Positions 12,797 to 27,220 are shown, numbered from the stretch's first letter. The stretch: DNA of 64,000 nt from Lepidurus packardi (GCA_023053545.1 JAKZAN010000001.1:7150565-7214564); one strand, 5' to 3'. Program-made: numbers and translations. The notes: a model not told the origin generated them from the letters alone.

Positions 12797-13515
12797 GTTC
12801 AGATCACAGTATAGAGGTTTACACAGTATGGTAATATTACACAGTATGGCTTATATGGGGGATGGATTACCAGACTGTGCCATGTACCTCCATGTAGGCA
12901 TTCCTAATCTACTAGAAAAAGGGTTCGAGAAGAGAAGAAAACATTCAGAAAACGGGGGACTGGTGACCTTTCTCTCGGGCACTCTAGGGAGTTTTGGGCT
13001 GACGTAGGGTCCTACCGGCAACGCGCGCATTTGAAAGTGTTAAGAAAAATACTAAACTTGCAAAAGTTAGTAACATTTAGGAACAGTTGCAAGGTACCAA
13101 TGTAATGGATAACTCGTATATAGACATAAATAGTCATAACAACACATATAGACATTAATATACATGGGTATTTTATAGTATATGGAGTTAAACCTGTATA
13201 CTATAAAACACCTATGTATGGGTTGCAAAATAGACTGCCTCCTCGTGGTGCAACCTGGGTAATGCGAAATAGTCTATAATGTGTATATGTGTTGTGCTTT
13301 GACCTAGTTAATTCATCTTTTATTTTAAGCTCACATAGTTTAAAGCAATAGATTTAAATTACGCGCTTTGTAAACCGTCGTGACCTTTTTTGAACTGCAC
13401 TGGGAGGTTTGCGAATGTACCCTTTCGTCTTCTGCCCTTTTAGCTGAATATTACTCTGGGGACCGAGAAGGTCGTGAGAAAACCTTAACATTGGAAGATA
13501 GCCCTGTTACCATAC

Positions 13516-13781
13516 TGTAGCGTAAATTTGTGATTTACACTAACGGATTTCAAACTAAAAAGGAGGAAAACTGGCCTGGGAAAAAGGTGTACACAGTTTT
13601 AATTTAATTTAGATAGGATAGTTTATTTAAAGTGGGGATTTAGCTCGGGGCTTCTACAACAATCAAAACGGTAACTCCGTCTTTTACACTCGCGCGCTTT
13701 TCCTCTCGCTCACTCTCTCTGACTCTCTCTTTGCCTTTCACAGGCGTTCTCCTTGCCCCTCGCACGCCATCTGCCGCTACA
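13516..13781 (-). repeat. 3' LTR of the Gypsy-type element
   Basis: A 266-bp copy starting TGTAGCG and ending GCTACA, matching the LTR at 19398-19663 with about two differences seen by eye. It contains a CT-rich stretch near 13697-13735. Its outer edge abuts the 4-bp target duplication. Confidence 0.9.
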
Positions 13782-14614
13782 CTCGGCCTTTCCTGACCAC
13801 CACCACTCGTCCTCGAGTGGTTTGTTTGCATGTTTCTTCATTAAATAAGCGCTGCGCCAAGCCCACCATAACTGGCGTCTGTGTGGATCTCACAGCTCAG
13901 ATCGTCTCGAAAATGTTGGAGGATGGGAGAAGATGATAATCTCGTCTGGAGTTCTTCAAAGGCAGTGGACTCTGCTGGTCCCCATGACCAACGACGACCC
14001 TTTTTAAGGAGTGCATACAACGGACTGGCAAGGTGCGAAAACCCTGCTACGAATCGTCGGTAATAGCCTGTCATCCCCAAGAACTCCCTAAGGTTTCGAA
14101 TGTTGGTGGGTACTTTGAACTCGCGAATACCTTGAAGTTTCTCGGGGTTTGGCCGAATTCCATCTTGGTCAACGAGGTGTCCAAGAAAATGAATCTGCGC
14201 CATGGCAAAGTGACATTTCTTCTTCTTGAGGGTCAAACCAGACTCTCGGATGGCGTTTAACACTGCTCGCAGACGTTTTTGGTGCTCTTCAAAGCTGCGT
14301 CCAAGTACCATAATGTCATCCAAATATACGAGGCAGTGCTCCCACTTAAGCCCTGCTAACACGCGATCCATCAAACGTTGAAAGGTAGCCGGTGCGTTTG
14401 ACAATCCAAACGGCATCTTTTTGAATTCAAACAGCCCATCTGGAGTGCTAAAGGCTGTCTTTTCACGGCAAGACGATTCGATTGGCACCTGCCAATATCC
14501 ACTGGCTAAATCTAAGGAGGTGAAAAACGTTGTTCTTCCAAGACGATCCAGCACGTCTTCGGTACGGGGAAGCGGATATACGTCGCGTTTAGTGATGGAA
14601 TTGAGTCGACGGTA

Positions 14615-16642
<2,028 letters not shown>

Positions 16643-17051
16643 TAGTCAACACAGAAGCGTATTTCGCCCGTCTTCTTCCAGACCAGTACTACCAGGGACG
16701 CCCAAGGACTAGCGGATGGGATGATGACGTCATTGGCCAGCATTTCTTCTACTTGCTCGGTGATAATTCGGCGCTCACCAGAGGATACTCGTCGTGGCGG
16801 TTGGTAAATAGGTTTACTGTCCCCAACATCAATGGTATGGGAGACTAATGTTGTACCCGTAATCGGCTTATTGGGACCATCGAAGCAGTCTTGGTACTCT
16901 CCCAGTAGAGTACTCAACTCTTCACGCTCAGAATTGGACAAATCTTCCCCCATACTCCATTCTGTAGTGGACGCTTGATGCTCAGGTGTCGCTTTAGAAA
17001 GGGAACAACATAACCGGCTTCCGTTTGTCCCCAAAGGGGCACTTACGGCGT

Positions 17052-18193
17052 CTACGTATTGGGCGTGACCAAACGCTGTTTTGGAGTAAGGCGAAGCGTA
17101 CGTTGACCAATGTTAATTATGGGGATCATCACGCTGTTTTCGTGAACACTTAGCAATGACGCTGGACTAATCCATTCTTTACCAGGCTTTCCACACAACG
17201 TCGTCGGGGTACTGATAGTATCTGGGGCTGTTCCTGGTACCTTTGCTTCGACAAACACGTGTGTACCGGGGGCAATGTTGACAACCTCCGCGACGGTTAG
17301 TGTGCCATTGGTGTTGGGTTCTTCTCGGTCGGTTATGTCGATCTCGCTCATCTGCCGTGTCACAGTTTCCCAATCGTCCGACTCCCTTCCCCTGACATCC
17401 ACTGCTCCACCAGGCCGCAGTGACGTCATCTCTGGACGGTGCTCGTCATCACCAGTCAGTTTGGCCTCTGCTTGGCCATCCCCCACCGTGACCTTCATCC
17501 CACCGTTACCATCGGGACACAGAGAAACTTTGCTTTTGGCGATCCAGTCCATACCCAAAATTAACTGAAAAGGAGACGACTCCACCACCGGTACGCTGTC
17601 CAATTGTACTTCTGTGTTTTGAAATGTAACCCTAAGTTGCACCATCCCCAAGGGACGCACCAAACTTCCATCGACGCTACGTAGGTCTACTCCATTAGTC
17701 GGTATCATGTCGTTTGCCAGAGATTTCGCCGCGTCCGCTCGAATGACGCTGACACACGCTCCAGTGTCTACGAGTGCGTCATATCCACCAATAGGATGAA
17801 CAGTCACCTGGACCAAGGGTAACTGTCCTTTCGTCGTCGTCAAGCTTACTATTGGGTTTGCCGGACCTGGTCCCGTGGACCGGCTTCCCCGTTTCCCGAA
17901 GCAGTACGTTGCGGGCATTCGCGCGACATGTGTCCTTCTTCTTGGCAGGTATAGCAAACACCCCGTCGTTGACGCTGGGGTTGCGGGCATTCACGGGCCA
18001 GGTGTCCTTGTCCACCGCAGTTATAGCATCCAGCACGTCGTTCACGAGGCTCTGCAAGAGTGTGAGGTACAAAATTGGCGGGTGGTGTTTGGACATTTCT
18101 TCGGACATCGACGTCGGACATTCGGACAGGGACTCCGGGGTTGCGGTCAATTCGGTTTTCCAAGCTCGTGAGGCGGTTCAACATCTTCTCCAA
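17052..18193 (-). mobile_element. Gypsy-type element: zinc knuckles and aspartic protease region (fossil)
   Basis: Two CCHC knuckles are visible (CYNCGGQGHLARECP and CYTCQEEGHMSRECP, about 17980-18095), typical of nucleocapsid. They are followed by a retropepsin-like segment with the DTGA active-site motif (YDALVDTGACVSVI) and the later LILGMDWI block. Family knowledge places these between gag and reverse transcriptase. Confidence 0.8.
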
Positions 18194-18226
18194 AACTTCA
18201 TCGATGGTCCTTGCTGACTGAGGAGG

Positions 18227-19096
18227 TTATAAGGGTGGTGTTCCAGAGACCCTGTGTGTCGAATGGATGGGCGGTGCAGTGTTTGGGTACACCGGTGTAA
18301 TAGATGTTATTGCGGCGACCGGCGAAGCGATTGCTGCGCTGCCCATTCCTTGTTCCACGTTATTAACCTGCGCAATGAAGGCGTCCACGGTAGCTGGCGC
18401 ACCCGCCATGACCGCTGCTGCTATTTCTGACCGGAATAGCCCCCAGGCCAATCGCTTGACCTGCTCGATTTCCGGAAGAACTACCGGGCATAATCGACAA
18501 AGGCGGAGTTTGTCGTAAATGTACACAGTGGTCGGCTCTCCAGGAAGCTGTCGTCTAGCCTCCACCATACGCACCCATTCCTCCGACGTCAACGTCCTTC
18601 CAAACGCGCCTACGAGAGCCGTTCTCCACGAGTCCTAATCCTGGTTGTCCATTCCTTTGGCTGCATGCCAAAGGTAGGCTGTGTCCGTGATCTTGGATAA
18701 GGCGGCTCGTAGACGATCCTCTGCAGTCCATCCTTCTACTGTTCCTACACGGGCAATCGTGTCCAACCACGAATGTACGTTTTCCATGGGACCCCCGGTA
18801 AAATGGGGAATCGCAGCTAGGCTCGCTTGTGAAAGAGCTCTTGGTGGATTAGCTTGGCATGGAACAGCTTGGTTACCCAGTTGACCAAGAAACGCCTCTC
18901 GTTGAGCCTGAAGTTCTTCGCGAAAAGCTAATCTCTCCCGCTCCATGACGCCGACTTGGCGTTGCACCACAACTTCCAACAAGCGTTCGACGTCGTTAAC
19001 ATCCATCTTCGGTTCTTGATAGTAGTCCCGGCCGCTACGCGTTGGCATCCAGGGATAAAAACAAAAAGGGAATTCGAAAACAGATTCTGACAACAA
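18227..19096 (-). mobile_element. Gypsy-type element: gag-like region (fossil)
   Basis: Part of the broken LTR element. The segments resemble gag of Gypsy elements: an early coil rich in Glu, Arg and Gln, then IPHFTGGPMENVHSWL and EDRLRAALSKITDTAYLWH, which match the retrotransposon gag core pattern (small Trp-containing motif followed by helices). It sits directly upstream of the zinc-knuckle segment in element order. Confidence 0.75.
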
Positions 19097-19397
19097 TCAA
19101 CTTTTGGAAAAATAAGTTTCAATGAACTTGCAGGATCGTCAACACTGAATTGTTCTTTGGACATACAACACACAACGCAATAATGAAAAATTAAGAGCCA
19201 CCGGACTACGCAACAGAGGAATTTGATTAGCTCGAATTAGGCAACAATGAAATTTTGGAGAAATCTTATAAAAGTTTTGGAATTTTAACAATTTTGAAGG
19301 TGTTAACCAACTTAACTTTTAGCAAAACTACCCTTTACAATCACGAATTACGCAACTGGGCGCCACTGACACGTTCTATCCCACTCCTGACACCAAA

Positions 19398-19663
19398 TGT
19401 AGCGTAAATTTGTGATTTACACTAACGGATTTCACACTAAAAAGGAGGAAAACTGGCCTGGGAAAAAGGTGTACACAGTTTTAACTTAATTTAGATAGGA
19501 TAGTTTATTTAAAGTGGGGATTTAGCTCGGGGCTTCTACAACAATCAAAACGGTAACTCCGTCTTTTACACTCGCGCGCTTTTCCTCTCGCTCACTCTCT
19601 CTGACTCTCTCTTTGCCTTTCACAGGCGTTCTCCTTGCCCCTCGCACGCCATCTGCCGCTACA
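19398..19663 (-). repeat. 5' LTR of the Gypsy-type element
   Basis: Upstream LTR for this minus-strand element. The primer-binding-like sequence follows its inner edge (about 19378-19397) and the target duplication ATAC follows its outer edge. Confidence 0.9.
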
Positions 19664-20312
19664 ATACTGTGTAAACCTCTATACTGTGGTTCAGATCATT
19701 AGCGAGCTGATACTTCGTAGGGAAAGCTATTTTTAAGATCAACTCTTCAGACATGGTGGAGGAAGATAAAATCCTAAAATGTGACATTCAATGCGGTACG
19801 ATGCCGAACATTCCATTCCCTGATTATATTCTGCAGCAAGTAAAATTTTTAGCACATGAAAAAGCTGCAGATATATGGCTCGTAAGTACATAAATACACA
19901 TATTTTAGTAAGCAATAGGTTATTCTTCGACATTTCAATTCATCCGTAGAGCCTTTTACGTATTTTGTCTAAATTTCCCCATCGAACAAAAACTCTGAAT
20001 ATTTTTTAAATACGCATGATATACACACAAATCCTAACCAAGTCAGATGTTGGCCACTTTTACATTTCCTTATAAAAAGAAAATCGGACAGTTTAAACGA
20101 TTAAAAAACAATAAAAATAAAAATGAATATATGGAAAGTGCTCTGGCTCATAAGCTAGTGTGTGCATAAAATATTCGCCAATATCTTGACAGCTTTAGAA
20201 GATTATTCGGAATGAAGAGCGACTACGGAATGGCACAACACCGGTGGAAAAGCGAGAGACATAGTCTTGACGACAGACCAGGATAACAAGTTCATGAATA
20301 GATATCCCAATC

Positions 20313-20386
20313 ATCATTCAGCCTTGAATGTCACCTTTTAAGATTGTATCTCCCCCCATTTCTAAAGACATTCAAGGCTGAATGAT
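20313..20386. repeat. Perfect 20-bp inverted repeat (hairpin)
   Basis: Arms 20313-20332 and 20367-20386 (ATCATTCAGCCTTGAATGTC and its exact complement) flank a 34-nt spacer. It lies in the duplicated upstream/exon-1 relic of ligase copy C. Confidence 0.8.
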
Positions 20387-20449
20387 GCGGAACATTCCCT
20401 TCCCAGATTATGTTCTGCAAGTAATTCGATTATATTATGCAAGTAATCC

Positions 20450-22019
20450 GTACTCTCGGTAGAAATAGTCTTTATTATCCGTTATATTGTACGTATAATA
20501 TAATGTTATTCGACTACAGGCGCTTAACGCCAAGTCGTCCATATAGACGTGCTTTCGACTTGGGATCGAGAAATTAGCAAATGACTTTTAAACCAGACAA
20601 ACAAAGATCACTGTTATAAACTAGAATTTGACACAGACTACGAGGAATTGGCATTTCATTATATAAACCTGATCCAAGCAAGCAACTATACAGCCACTTG
20701 ACTTGTAAGGAAATGTAAGAACTTCCTTCGAACCATATGATAATGTCGACCATGCAGACATCTATTTGCCCCATTTTTAGTAGCACCACTGCACTGTACT
20801 AAACAGCATGGACAACAACATAACGAAACTACCACTGACTATTACACGCAGTAAGGAGCTAAAAAACTGAGCTCCGTCTGAATTAAAAAGAAGAACCATA
20901 TTAGAAGTACATTGAACGAAGACCTGAGCCTAAAAACATGAATGGGCGAGTGAACGCAAGTGTGATATTTAAAAAGGGTGGCACAGGTAAATGCCAACAT
21001 CGTAAGCTTATAGAGAAATACGGTGAACCGGGGTGCGTTACGTAGGTTAGGAAACAGTCATGTGCTGCTGACTTAAATATATGATAATGATAATACAAGT
21101 AGAGTAAAAATTGATATAAAAATTACAGATGCAGTTATCCGCGACTATATTTGTTCACCAATTTTGTTTGCGTATAGCTATACACCAACTAATACAATAT
21201 TTATATTTTAATTATAAACGGGTTTGCATTGTACACATTCCTATTTTCTGAAGAAATACAACACGTAGCAAGATTTAGTGTTTCTCAATATAGAATAACG
21301 ATGGTTGTGATTCGAACAAGGGGATTGTGCAAACATTGAAATGTAGGGCGGACATCGGTTGCCCACTTCTAACTGCAAGCCCTACATTTTCCAGGTAAGC
21401 GTTCAGTAACTGCCCAGAAAAGACTGCAGGGTAGCTCAACCAAGTCTCAAAGCATTAATGAACTAATACCATAGATACAGGAGGTTCCCTCCAAAAAAAC
21501 GAAGAGGAGATAGAGGAAAAGAGGGAAAAGAGGAGAAGATAGAAGGAGAATAGGATAGAGGAGAAGAGGAAAATAGGATAGAGAATAGGAAGGAGAATAG
21601 GATAGGAATAGAAGAATAGAATAGAAGGAGAAGAGGATAGAGGAGAAGAGGAAAAAGAAGAGATATTGTCGAAATTAATTCTATATATTTAAATTTTGAC
21701 TTTAAATGCATGCTTCCAATATCAAAACATTTTCAAGTGAACTTGTGAAATATTTGGAATATGTTATTTTCGTTTTCATAGATTTTATTTGCAACTACCT
21801 TATCCATACGCCCTTATCCAAATTTCCTTGTCTGCCCTATCTCTCCCTGGAAACTAAGGCTTTCTTTGTTTCATAGCTTTTTCATTGAATACAATATTTG
21901 CGACACAGTCAATAAGATAAATAAGAATTCGCCAATTATTGTAAGCTTATAAATTACTTAAATCTGAATATGTGTCAGGAAACCTCTTTTCGATACAAAC
22001 CACGAAATTCGTCTTAGCA
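20450..22019. other. Long intron of ligase copy C / no gene seen
   Basis: No convincing coding sequence. A purine-rich low-complexity tract of GAGGA/GAATAGGA repeats fills about 21490-21665; the open frame on its complement is an artefact. Confidence 0.5.
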
Positions 22020-22159
22020 TGATTGGTCAACCAAGACGAAAATTCGATTCTGTGAAATAGTCTCGTTGGTGGCCCGTCTCAACGTAGGTATGCAAAAGCG
22101 TGCTTTCGAATCAGGCACCGTAATTTGTATGTACACGTCCAATCACGTCGAAGTCCCCT

Positions 22160-22259
22160 NNNNNNNNNNNNNNNNNNNNNNNNNNNNNNNNNNNNNNNNN
22201 NNNNNNNNNNNNNNNNNNNNNNNNNNNNNNNNNNNNNNNNNNNNNNNNNNNNNNNNNNN
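22160..22259. other. Assembly gap (100 N)
   Basis: Exactly 100 N, a conventional placeholder for unknown length. The left side ends inside a ligase exon; the right side starts 25 bp before a Helentron 5' end. Confidence 0.99.
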
Positions 22260-23584
22260 ACTCCTCAGTTTGTATGTATCATTATTTTTAGCTGTGACAA
22301 CAGCTTAATATATCGTCCAGACTTTAGCCTTGCCAGTGGGAGGGTGGGTTGCTGAGCTTGGCTCGGGTTTTTCCCATAAGGGCTGTGTTATTTTGGGGTG
22401 GGTTTGGTGGGTGGGAGATAAGGACATATTGCCATCGGCCAGGTCGTTCGTGCTCCTTTCATGAGATTCTCAGAAGTGGGCAAATTGGATCACAAAACGG
22501 GTTAGAACGTACCAGCACGTGATAGTTTTTGGGCTTGTGACGTCACGTCTGTAGGATCAATAGGACAGGGTAGCAGATCAACGTTGGTAAACGTTTGTTA
22601 TTAGCTGTGACAAAAGCTTACTATATCGTGCAGAGTTTGAATTTTGAGGACTCATAGGTAAAAATAAGATCAATTGCTAAAATTGTATTCTGTTTTTATT
22701 GGTAGCTTTCTATGCTGATATTTCTTATGTCAGCACTTACGTTAGTTTTGTGAACTGATTTCTTCTTATGTCAGCACTTACGTTAGTTTTGTGGACTGAT
22801 TTCTTCTTATCTTATATCTAACGGGTAGACATTTTTCCTGTTTGGACGATTGATTTCTTGCTTGGATATTTGGAAAAATTCTTGTTTTTTGTTTTCTCCG
22901 ATCCGGCAGTCACCTGCTCTAATTTTTGTGACTGCAATGTTAATTAGACTTGTTTCTTGTTTTGTACTGTTTGCAGTACTGAACTGAACGAACTGAACTC
23001 ATTGTTTGCATTGTCATTAGACGATTCTTTCCCGTATGATAAGTGGATAATTTCTGAATAATTATTCCGGCTGGTTATCTTTTGGAATTTTTAGGAGTAT
23101 CAGGTAATGTTCAATGAATAACAGTTTCATATGTTTCAGCACTTCCTGTTACCTTCGTGAGCTGATTACTTCTATTTTATGTACTAGAAGTTTTGGAATT
23201 CGGACGATTTATTTGTTGGAGATTTGGATAATTGCTGGATTCCGTTGTTTATTGAGATTGTTGGATTTTTCACGATTGATAGGTAATTCGTGGTTGAAAA
23301 TATTTATTTACATTTCACTATACGGTTGCTTTCTTTTACACAGTTAATTCATAATACATCTGCTCGTTTTTTCTGGTATTAAAGCATGAGGTTGATCTGT
23401 AGAGCGCCGTATTCGCAATTTGCGCATGTTTTTTCTGCTTCTAGTCGTGGTGCTCAGTGCACACCGATGGCTTTTGTATCTATTGCATGGAGTTATTTTC
23501 ATTAACAAAGCGAGGAAAATGACTTGACTAATGACTTAAACCTTTCTCCTAATGATTCAACTTTGACCGAACTTGACTTTACGA

Positions 23585-23640
23585 AGAATCTACTCTTCCA
23601 CACGTCAACTCTACGATAGAACCCGACTATAAAAGACCTC
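23585..23640 (+). promoter_or_regulatory. Helentron promoter module P1, copy 1
   Basis: A TATAAAAG box at 23628-23635 in the context CCGACTATAAAAGACC, preceded by the conserved ACTCTTCC, CGTCAACTC and TACGATAG blocks. About 60 nt downstream is a splice donor (ACTTTCG then GTAAGC, about 23695) leading into the small exon-like units. The same module recurs at P2. Confidence 0.6.
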
Positions 23641-23659
23641 ACACGGAATGACAGAAAAC

Positions 23660-24135
23660 AGTTGGACCGATACATATGGATTTGTTCAACTTTCGGTAAG
23701 CGTTTTTATTGACCTTAACCACGTTACTCTTTCACTTATAACGTCATGAATATAATTTTTGTTTCTTACAGTCCACATAAACTATGGCGAAATTCCCTGT
23801 CGTATCAAGACATCGAGTAGCTTCAGCCCTGATGAGTACAAACGTAAACATACGACATAAAGAAAAAAGTCCCCTACACCCTTTTTGAACTGAAACGTAA
23901 GAATTTTGCAACTTTCGGTACGTTAACAAAATAAATGCTTTAACAACAAAATTCACTACTTTCAGTAATCCCTCGATCGACAGCACTTTCAAATACGTAC
24001 CTTGTCTTATTACTGCAGGCTACACGGAATACGCCACTTACACACAATACAAATAAAAAAAGGAAAACTCCCAACCACACCAATTTATACATGCTGTGCC
24101 GAAGCCCAAAAATTTGTTCAACTCCCGGTATATTC
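23660..24135 (+). ncRNA. Splice-bounded mini-exon units downstream of P1 (putative spliced noncoding leader)
   Basis: After P1 the sequence alternates consensus donors and acceptors: donor at about 23696 (CAACTTTCG, GTAAGC), acceptor at about 23771 (TTCTTACAG), donor at about 23921 (CAACTTTCG, GTACGT), acceptor at about 23965 (CTACTTTCAG), donor-like site at about 24128 (CAACTCCCG, GTATAT). The intervening 'exons' of about 150-165 nt have stops in all frames. The same units recur in copy 2. The noncoding interpretation is an inference; no transcript is known. Confidence 0.4.
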
Positions 24136-25199
24136 AGATCATAAAGTTGTTTACATTCAAATGTCAGACTTGTAAATACGAAGCTACAAAACATGCCATA
24201 ATCACATCATATAGCTAAGCAGTACAAAATTCCGCATCGCAAAAAGACAGACACAATAATATACTCCGCAAACACCCAGTGACAGTAAAATGTACATTCA
24301 GATCACACATTTTAAATACATTTTTCTGCTATTAATCATAAATAACAAATCGAATATTCCACGTTCTTAACACGGACAGTTACGCAGCTCAGCAATAATC
24401 AGGTGAAACTATAATGTTGTTCTATAAGTATTTCCTTATAGTAGGTATGGAATAGGACAACATTTCCCATGAGCACCAATACCGGCATAGATACCACCGA
24501 TTCTATTTCGTTTGTAAAAATAACAATCCAAAAAATTTCCAACCATTCTAAAATCATCAAGTCGTAAAACGAATTGCCCTACGAATAAATGGCTTCGATC
24601 ATTATCGAAAGCTATTTTAAGGAAAAGCATTCCCTATTAATAAGGGAACGTCCATAAATGCGGCGTCATACAAATTTCACGACGTTTGGACCCTCCCACC
24701 CAATTAAACGGTCAACACTTTTTTTACCAATTTTAGTACATTTCAAAATATTGGTATGTTTTAAAACAAATATGATGTTTTCATTTTCAAAGATTTACCT
24801 CAGGTACATAATATATATTTCTTGCATTTTAGATAAATAGTTTGGGATTTCCGTATAATACAAAACCATCATGTATTTTTCTCTATTTTAACTCGATATA
24901 CGCATAACCCAACTGCAATTTAACTGCCTTCCACAACGTGACACCTTTTAAAAACACACCAAAAGCGGCAAACAATAAGACAACTGCATCCAGCTACTAA
25001 GCAAGAAAACTTCAAAATGTGCTTTGACACTCGAACTAAGGATACAAATTTCAATTGACCATCCCTAACTGCTGGTACACCTTTGAAATTTTTTCTTTCT
25101 AAATTGTACCCTTTTCATTAACAAAAGGAAGAAAATGACCTGACTAATTGACTTGAACCTTTGCCTCCATGATTGGACTTTGACCGAACTTGACTTTAC

Positions 25200-25260
25200 G
25201 AAGAACCTACTCTTCCAGGCATCAACTCTACGATAGAACCCGACTATAAAAGACCTCACA
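25200..25260 (+). promoter_or_regulatory. Helentron promoter module P2, copy 1 (upstream of the RPA-like gene)
   Basis: TATAAAAG at 25245-25252 with the same upstream blocks as P1. It is followed by a leader exon, a donor at 25389 and an acceptor ending at 25476 (88-nt intron in the 5' UTR), just 11 nt before the ATG of the RPA-like gene. This arrangement makes P2 the likely promoter of that gene. Confidence 0.65.
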
Positions 25261-25487
25261 CGGAATGACAGAAAACAGTCCACTCACAGCTCCCAAACAC
25301 TAAGTGCAAATCAATATTCATCATACAGTTCCAAAAAAGAAATTGAAAGCAATTTCACCTCACCATTCCGAAACACCCTATTGCAAAAGTAAGTAAATAG
25401 TTTCATTTCACAACTTTTTAATCCAATAGTTCTTCACTGCAACTCTTCTCATCATGTCTTATTCTCTTTCCACCAGAAACGGCAACC

Positions 25488-26543
25488 ATGGGAGCAGACG
25501 CTTACACCGGGTACGTCCATGACATAACCCCTTTGCGCCAAAACCAGAGTCCATCGAAGTACACCAAAATTCCAGGCCAAAATTTTCGCTTTTTTCTGCA
25601 GACGTCGGACAATACATACGAAGAATGTTTGTCGTTTATTGCTGGCTCCTATAGCAGAATTAAACGTTATTCGACCGCCAAGATACCCATCACCATCCAA
25701 ATCCTACCGAATAGCTCACCTTCAGGTCAGACTCCACAAAAAAGAACTAAATACGATCTTATTAAGATTACCCAATCTTCGCAAATCAGCGAGACAAATC
25801 AAACGCTCAAATTTAATTATTCGCCAAGAAAACAGCAACAAGCCACACTTCAAACTTGTATAGAGTTTCCCGACACCCGTTACAAAATCATCGTTCAAAT
25901 CCAAAACATTAGCGAAGAGAAGACAACGAACAAAGGGCAAACGTTCCGCGAAATAACAATTGGAGACGATACCTGTACTTCCACACTAATTACCTGGAAA
26001 AACCAAACAGTTACTATCGAAAAAAACAAAGTTTACGAAATTACCGATGTCATCTATAATCAAGATTATCAAAACTTCGCCTTGACGCAGCAATCGTTCT
26101 TTACAAGAACAGAAGCCCAACTGGACATCCAGCAACCCATTTTAGACGACACAACGGAGCCCATCATACTGGAAGCCATAGCCCACTGCAACATTGGTAT
26201 TTTCCAAACCTGCCTAGCCTGCAAAAAAAAAACAGAACGACAACCGACCATTCCAGATAACGATGACCCTACCATTACGTGCACAAACTGCAAAAAAATT
26301 CAACTTAGACAAACGACTCCACTAACTTTCCAAGGCACAGTCGGTTTCTTCAACGATAATAACATTATCGAAGCATCGATGACAGAAACCATACTAAAAG
26401 ACTTCTGCAAACAAGAAGAAACTCTACAACTGACTCCAGACACTGCGAATGCTGTCATCGTGAAATTACTAACGACAAAAGACTTCGACTTCACGGTAGA
26501 CCTAGAAAAAAAAGAAATCGTCAACGTCACCAAGAAAAAATAA
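25488..26543 (+). CDS. RPA-like OB-fold protein of the Helentron, copy 1
   Basis: 351 aa, single coding exon after a spliced leader. The pattern is that of the RPA70-related single-strand-binding proteins carried by many Helitrons/Helentrons. There is an N-terminal region with an OB-like beta pattern, then a second OB region around residues 125-215 (YKIIVQIQNISEEK, GQTFREITIGDD, STLITWKNQT, YEITDVIYNQ, FALTQQSFF). A four-cysteine zinc site follows (CLACKKK and CTNCKKI, about residues 240-270), as in RPA DBD-C, and then a C-terminal OB half. The reading frame is intact and the predicted protein is identical to that of copy 2 at 37732-38787. It would bind ssDNA during rolling-circle transposition; that role is inferred from the family. 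Confidence 0.82.
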   Translation: MGADAYTGYVHDITPLRQNQSPSKYTKIPGQNFRFFLQTSDNTYEECLSFIAGSYSRIKRYSTAKIPITIQILPNSSPSGQTPQKRTKYDLIKITQSSQISETNQTLKFNYSPRKQQQATLQTCIEFPDTRYKIIVQIQNISEEKTTNKGQTFREITIGDDTCTSTLITWKNQTVTIEKNKVYEITDVIYNQDYQNFALTQQSFFTRTEAQLDIQQPILDDTTEPIILEAIAHCNIGIFQTCLACKKKTERQPTIPDNDDPTITCTNCKKIQLRQTTPLTFQGTVGFFNDNNIIEASMTETILKDFCKQEETLQLTPDTANAVIVKLLTTKDFDFTVDLEKKEIVNVTKKK

Positions 26544-27191
26544 TATTGTTTTGTCAACATTTTTATTCTAAATAACCTAGATTTGTATTTGCATTGCATG
26601 TAATAGTGAATTCACTGTATTAGCGAAAAACTTACAAAATATATATCTACCAATAACGCAAATGTCTTCTGATATTATAATCACAGCTAATAACATTAAT
26701 AAAAATCACAGCTAAAAAGCAAACCATTAAAACATGCCAATAAAAAAAAAAAAAAAAACATGCAATTTCAGTTCGTTATCGTTTCGCATTTGGTTCGCAT
26801 TTTAATTCGCATTTCTGATAAATTTTGATACAACTTAATATCTATTGATAAATGCTTTGATACATATAACTTGATAACATTTCATATTTTTACTGACCAT
26901 CTTTTCTCCTATCAGTCAAGTCCGTTTTCTGCTCTATATCAAATAGTTTTAGGACTTACAGAATACCATAATTAATGCCATAATAATGACATGACATCAA
27001 ACAAAGCCGTTTCTTTAAAAATCAACAGTAAATAAAAATCATAGACTGGCACAGCTAAAAACCTCTACACATTTCAAAATCGACCACAACAGACCACCAA
27101 CAGACGAACCCAGAACAGCCACCTACCCACGTTCACCACTACTAACATTCCGTTGTCACAGCTTATTCGGCAGTCCAACCTGTCGTCTTGT

Positions 27192-27220
27192 TATTATTAC
27201 AATTAATTGAGAAAGTAAAG
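27192..27220. other. 29-bp leader between Helentron 3' end and the next start codon
   Basis: Only 29 bp of non-element sequence separate the Helentron 3' end from the ATG at 27221, so any core promoter of that gene must lie within the element or inside the gene. Confidence 0.6.

Larger units (their letters stand above)
19754..22159 (+). pseudogene. Decayed 4CL/luciferase-like ligase copy C, first part (exon 1 and start of exon 2)
   Basis: Exon 1 (19754-19880) is open and parallels exon 1 of the intact gene: KILKC, then IPFPDYILQQVKFLAHEKAADIWL-like residues and a GTAAGT donor. Exon 2 starts near 22026 and reads MVARLNVGMQKRAFESGT then CMYTSNHVEVP, equivalent to [17 protein letters not shown] and [11 protein letters not shown] in the intact copy. 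Frames before that point are damaged. Within the long intron a second upstream/exon-1 relic appears (about 20210-20440). The sequence stops in mid-exon at the N gap and continues after the second gap at 58508. Confidence 0.75.
22285..27191 (+). mobile_element. Helentron (rolling-circle DNA transposon) copy 1, internally deleted
   Basis: Collinear and almost identical with the reverse complement of 37084-57003. It shares the same 5' end (TTTTTAGCTGTGACAACAGC) and the same 3' end (GTTGTCACAGCTTATTCGG, then GTCGTCTTGT). The near-terminal AGCTGTGACAAC and GTTGTCACAGCT form an inverted pair, as is usual for Helentron subterminal repeats. A diverged repeat of the 5' end occurs at about 22602-22650. 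Relative to copy 2 it lacks about 14.8 kb containing Rep, helicase and endonuclease; the junction is near 23500. It keeps two promoter modules, small noncoding exon-like units and the RPA-like gene. It cannot move by itself but retains both ends. Confidence 0.85.

Noticed and set aside
21463-21711. Ser/Leu/Pro-rich open frame on the minus strand
   Set aside because: It lies on the complement of a purine-rich low-complexity tract.
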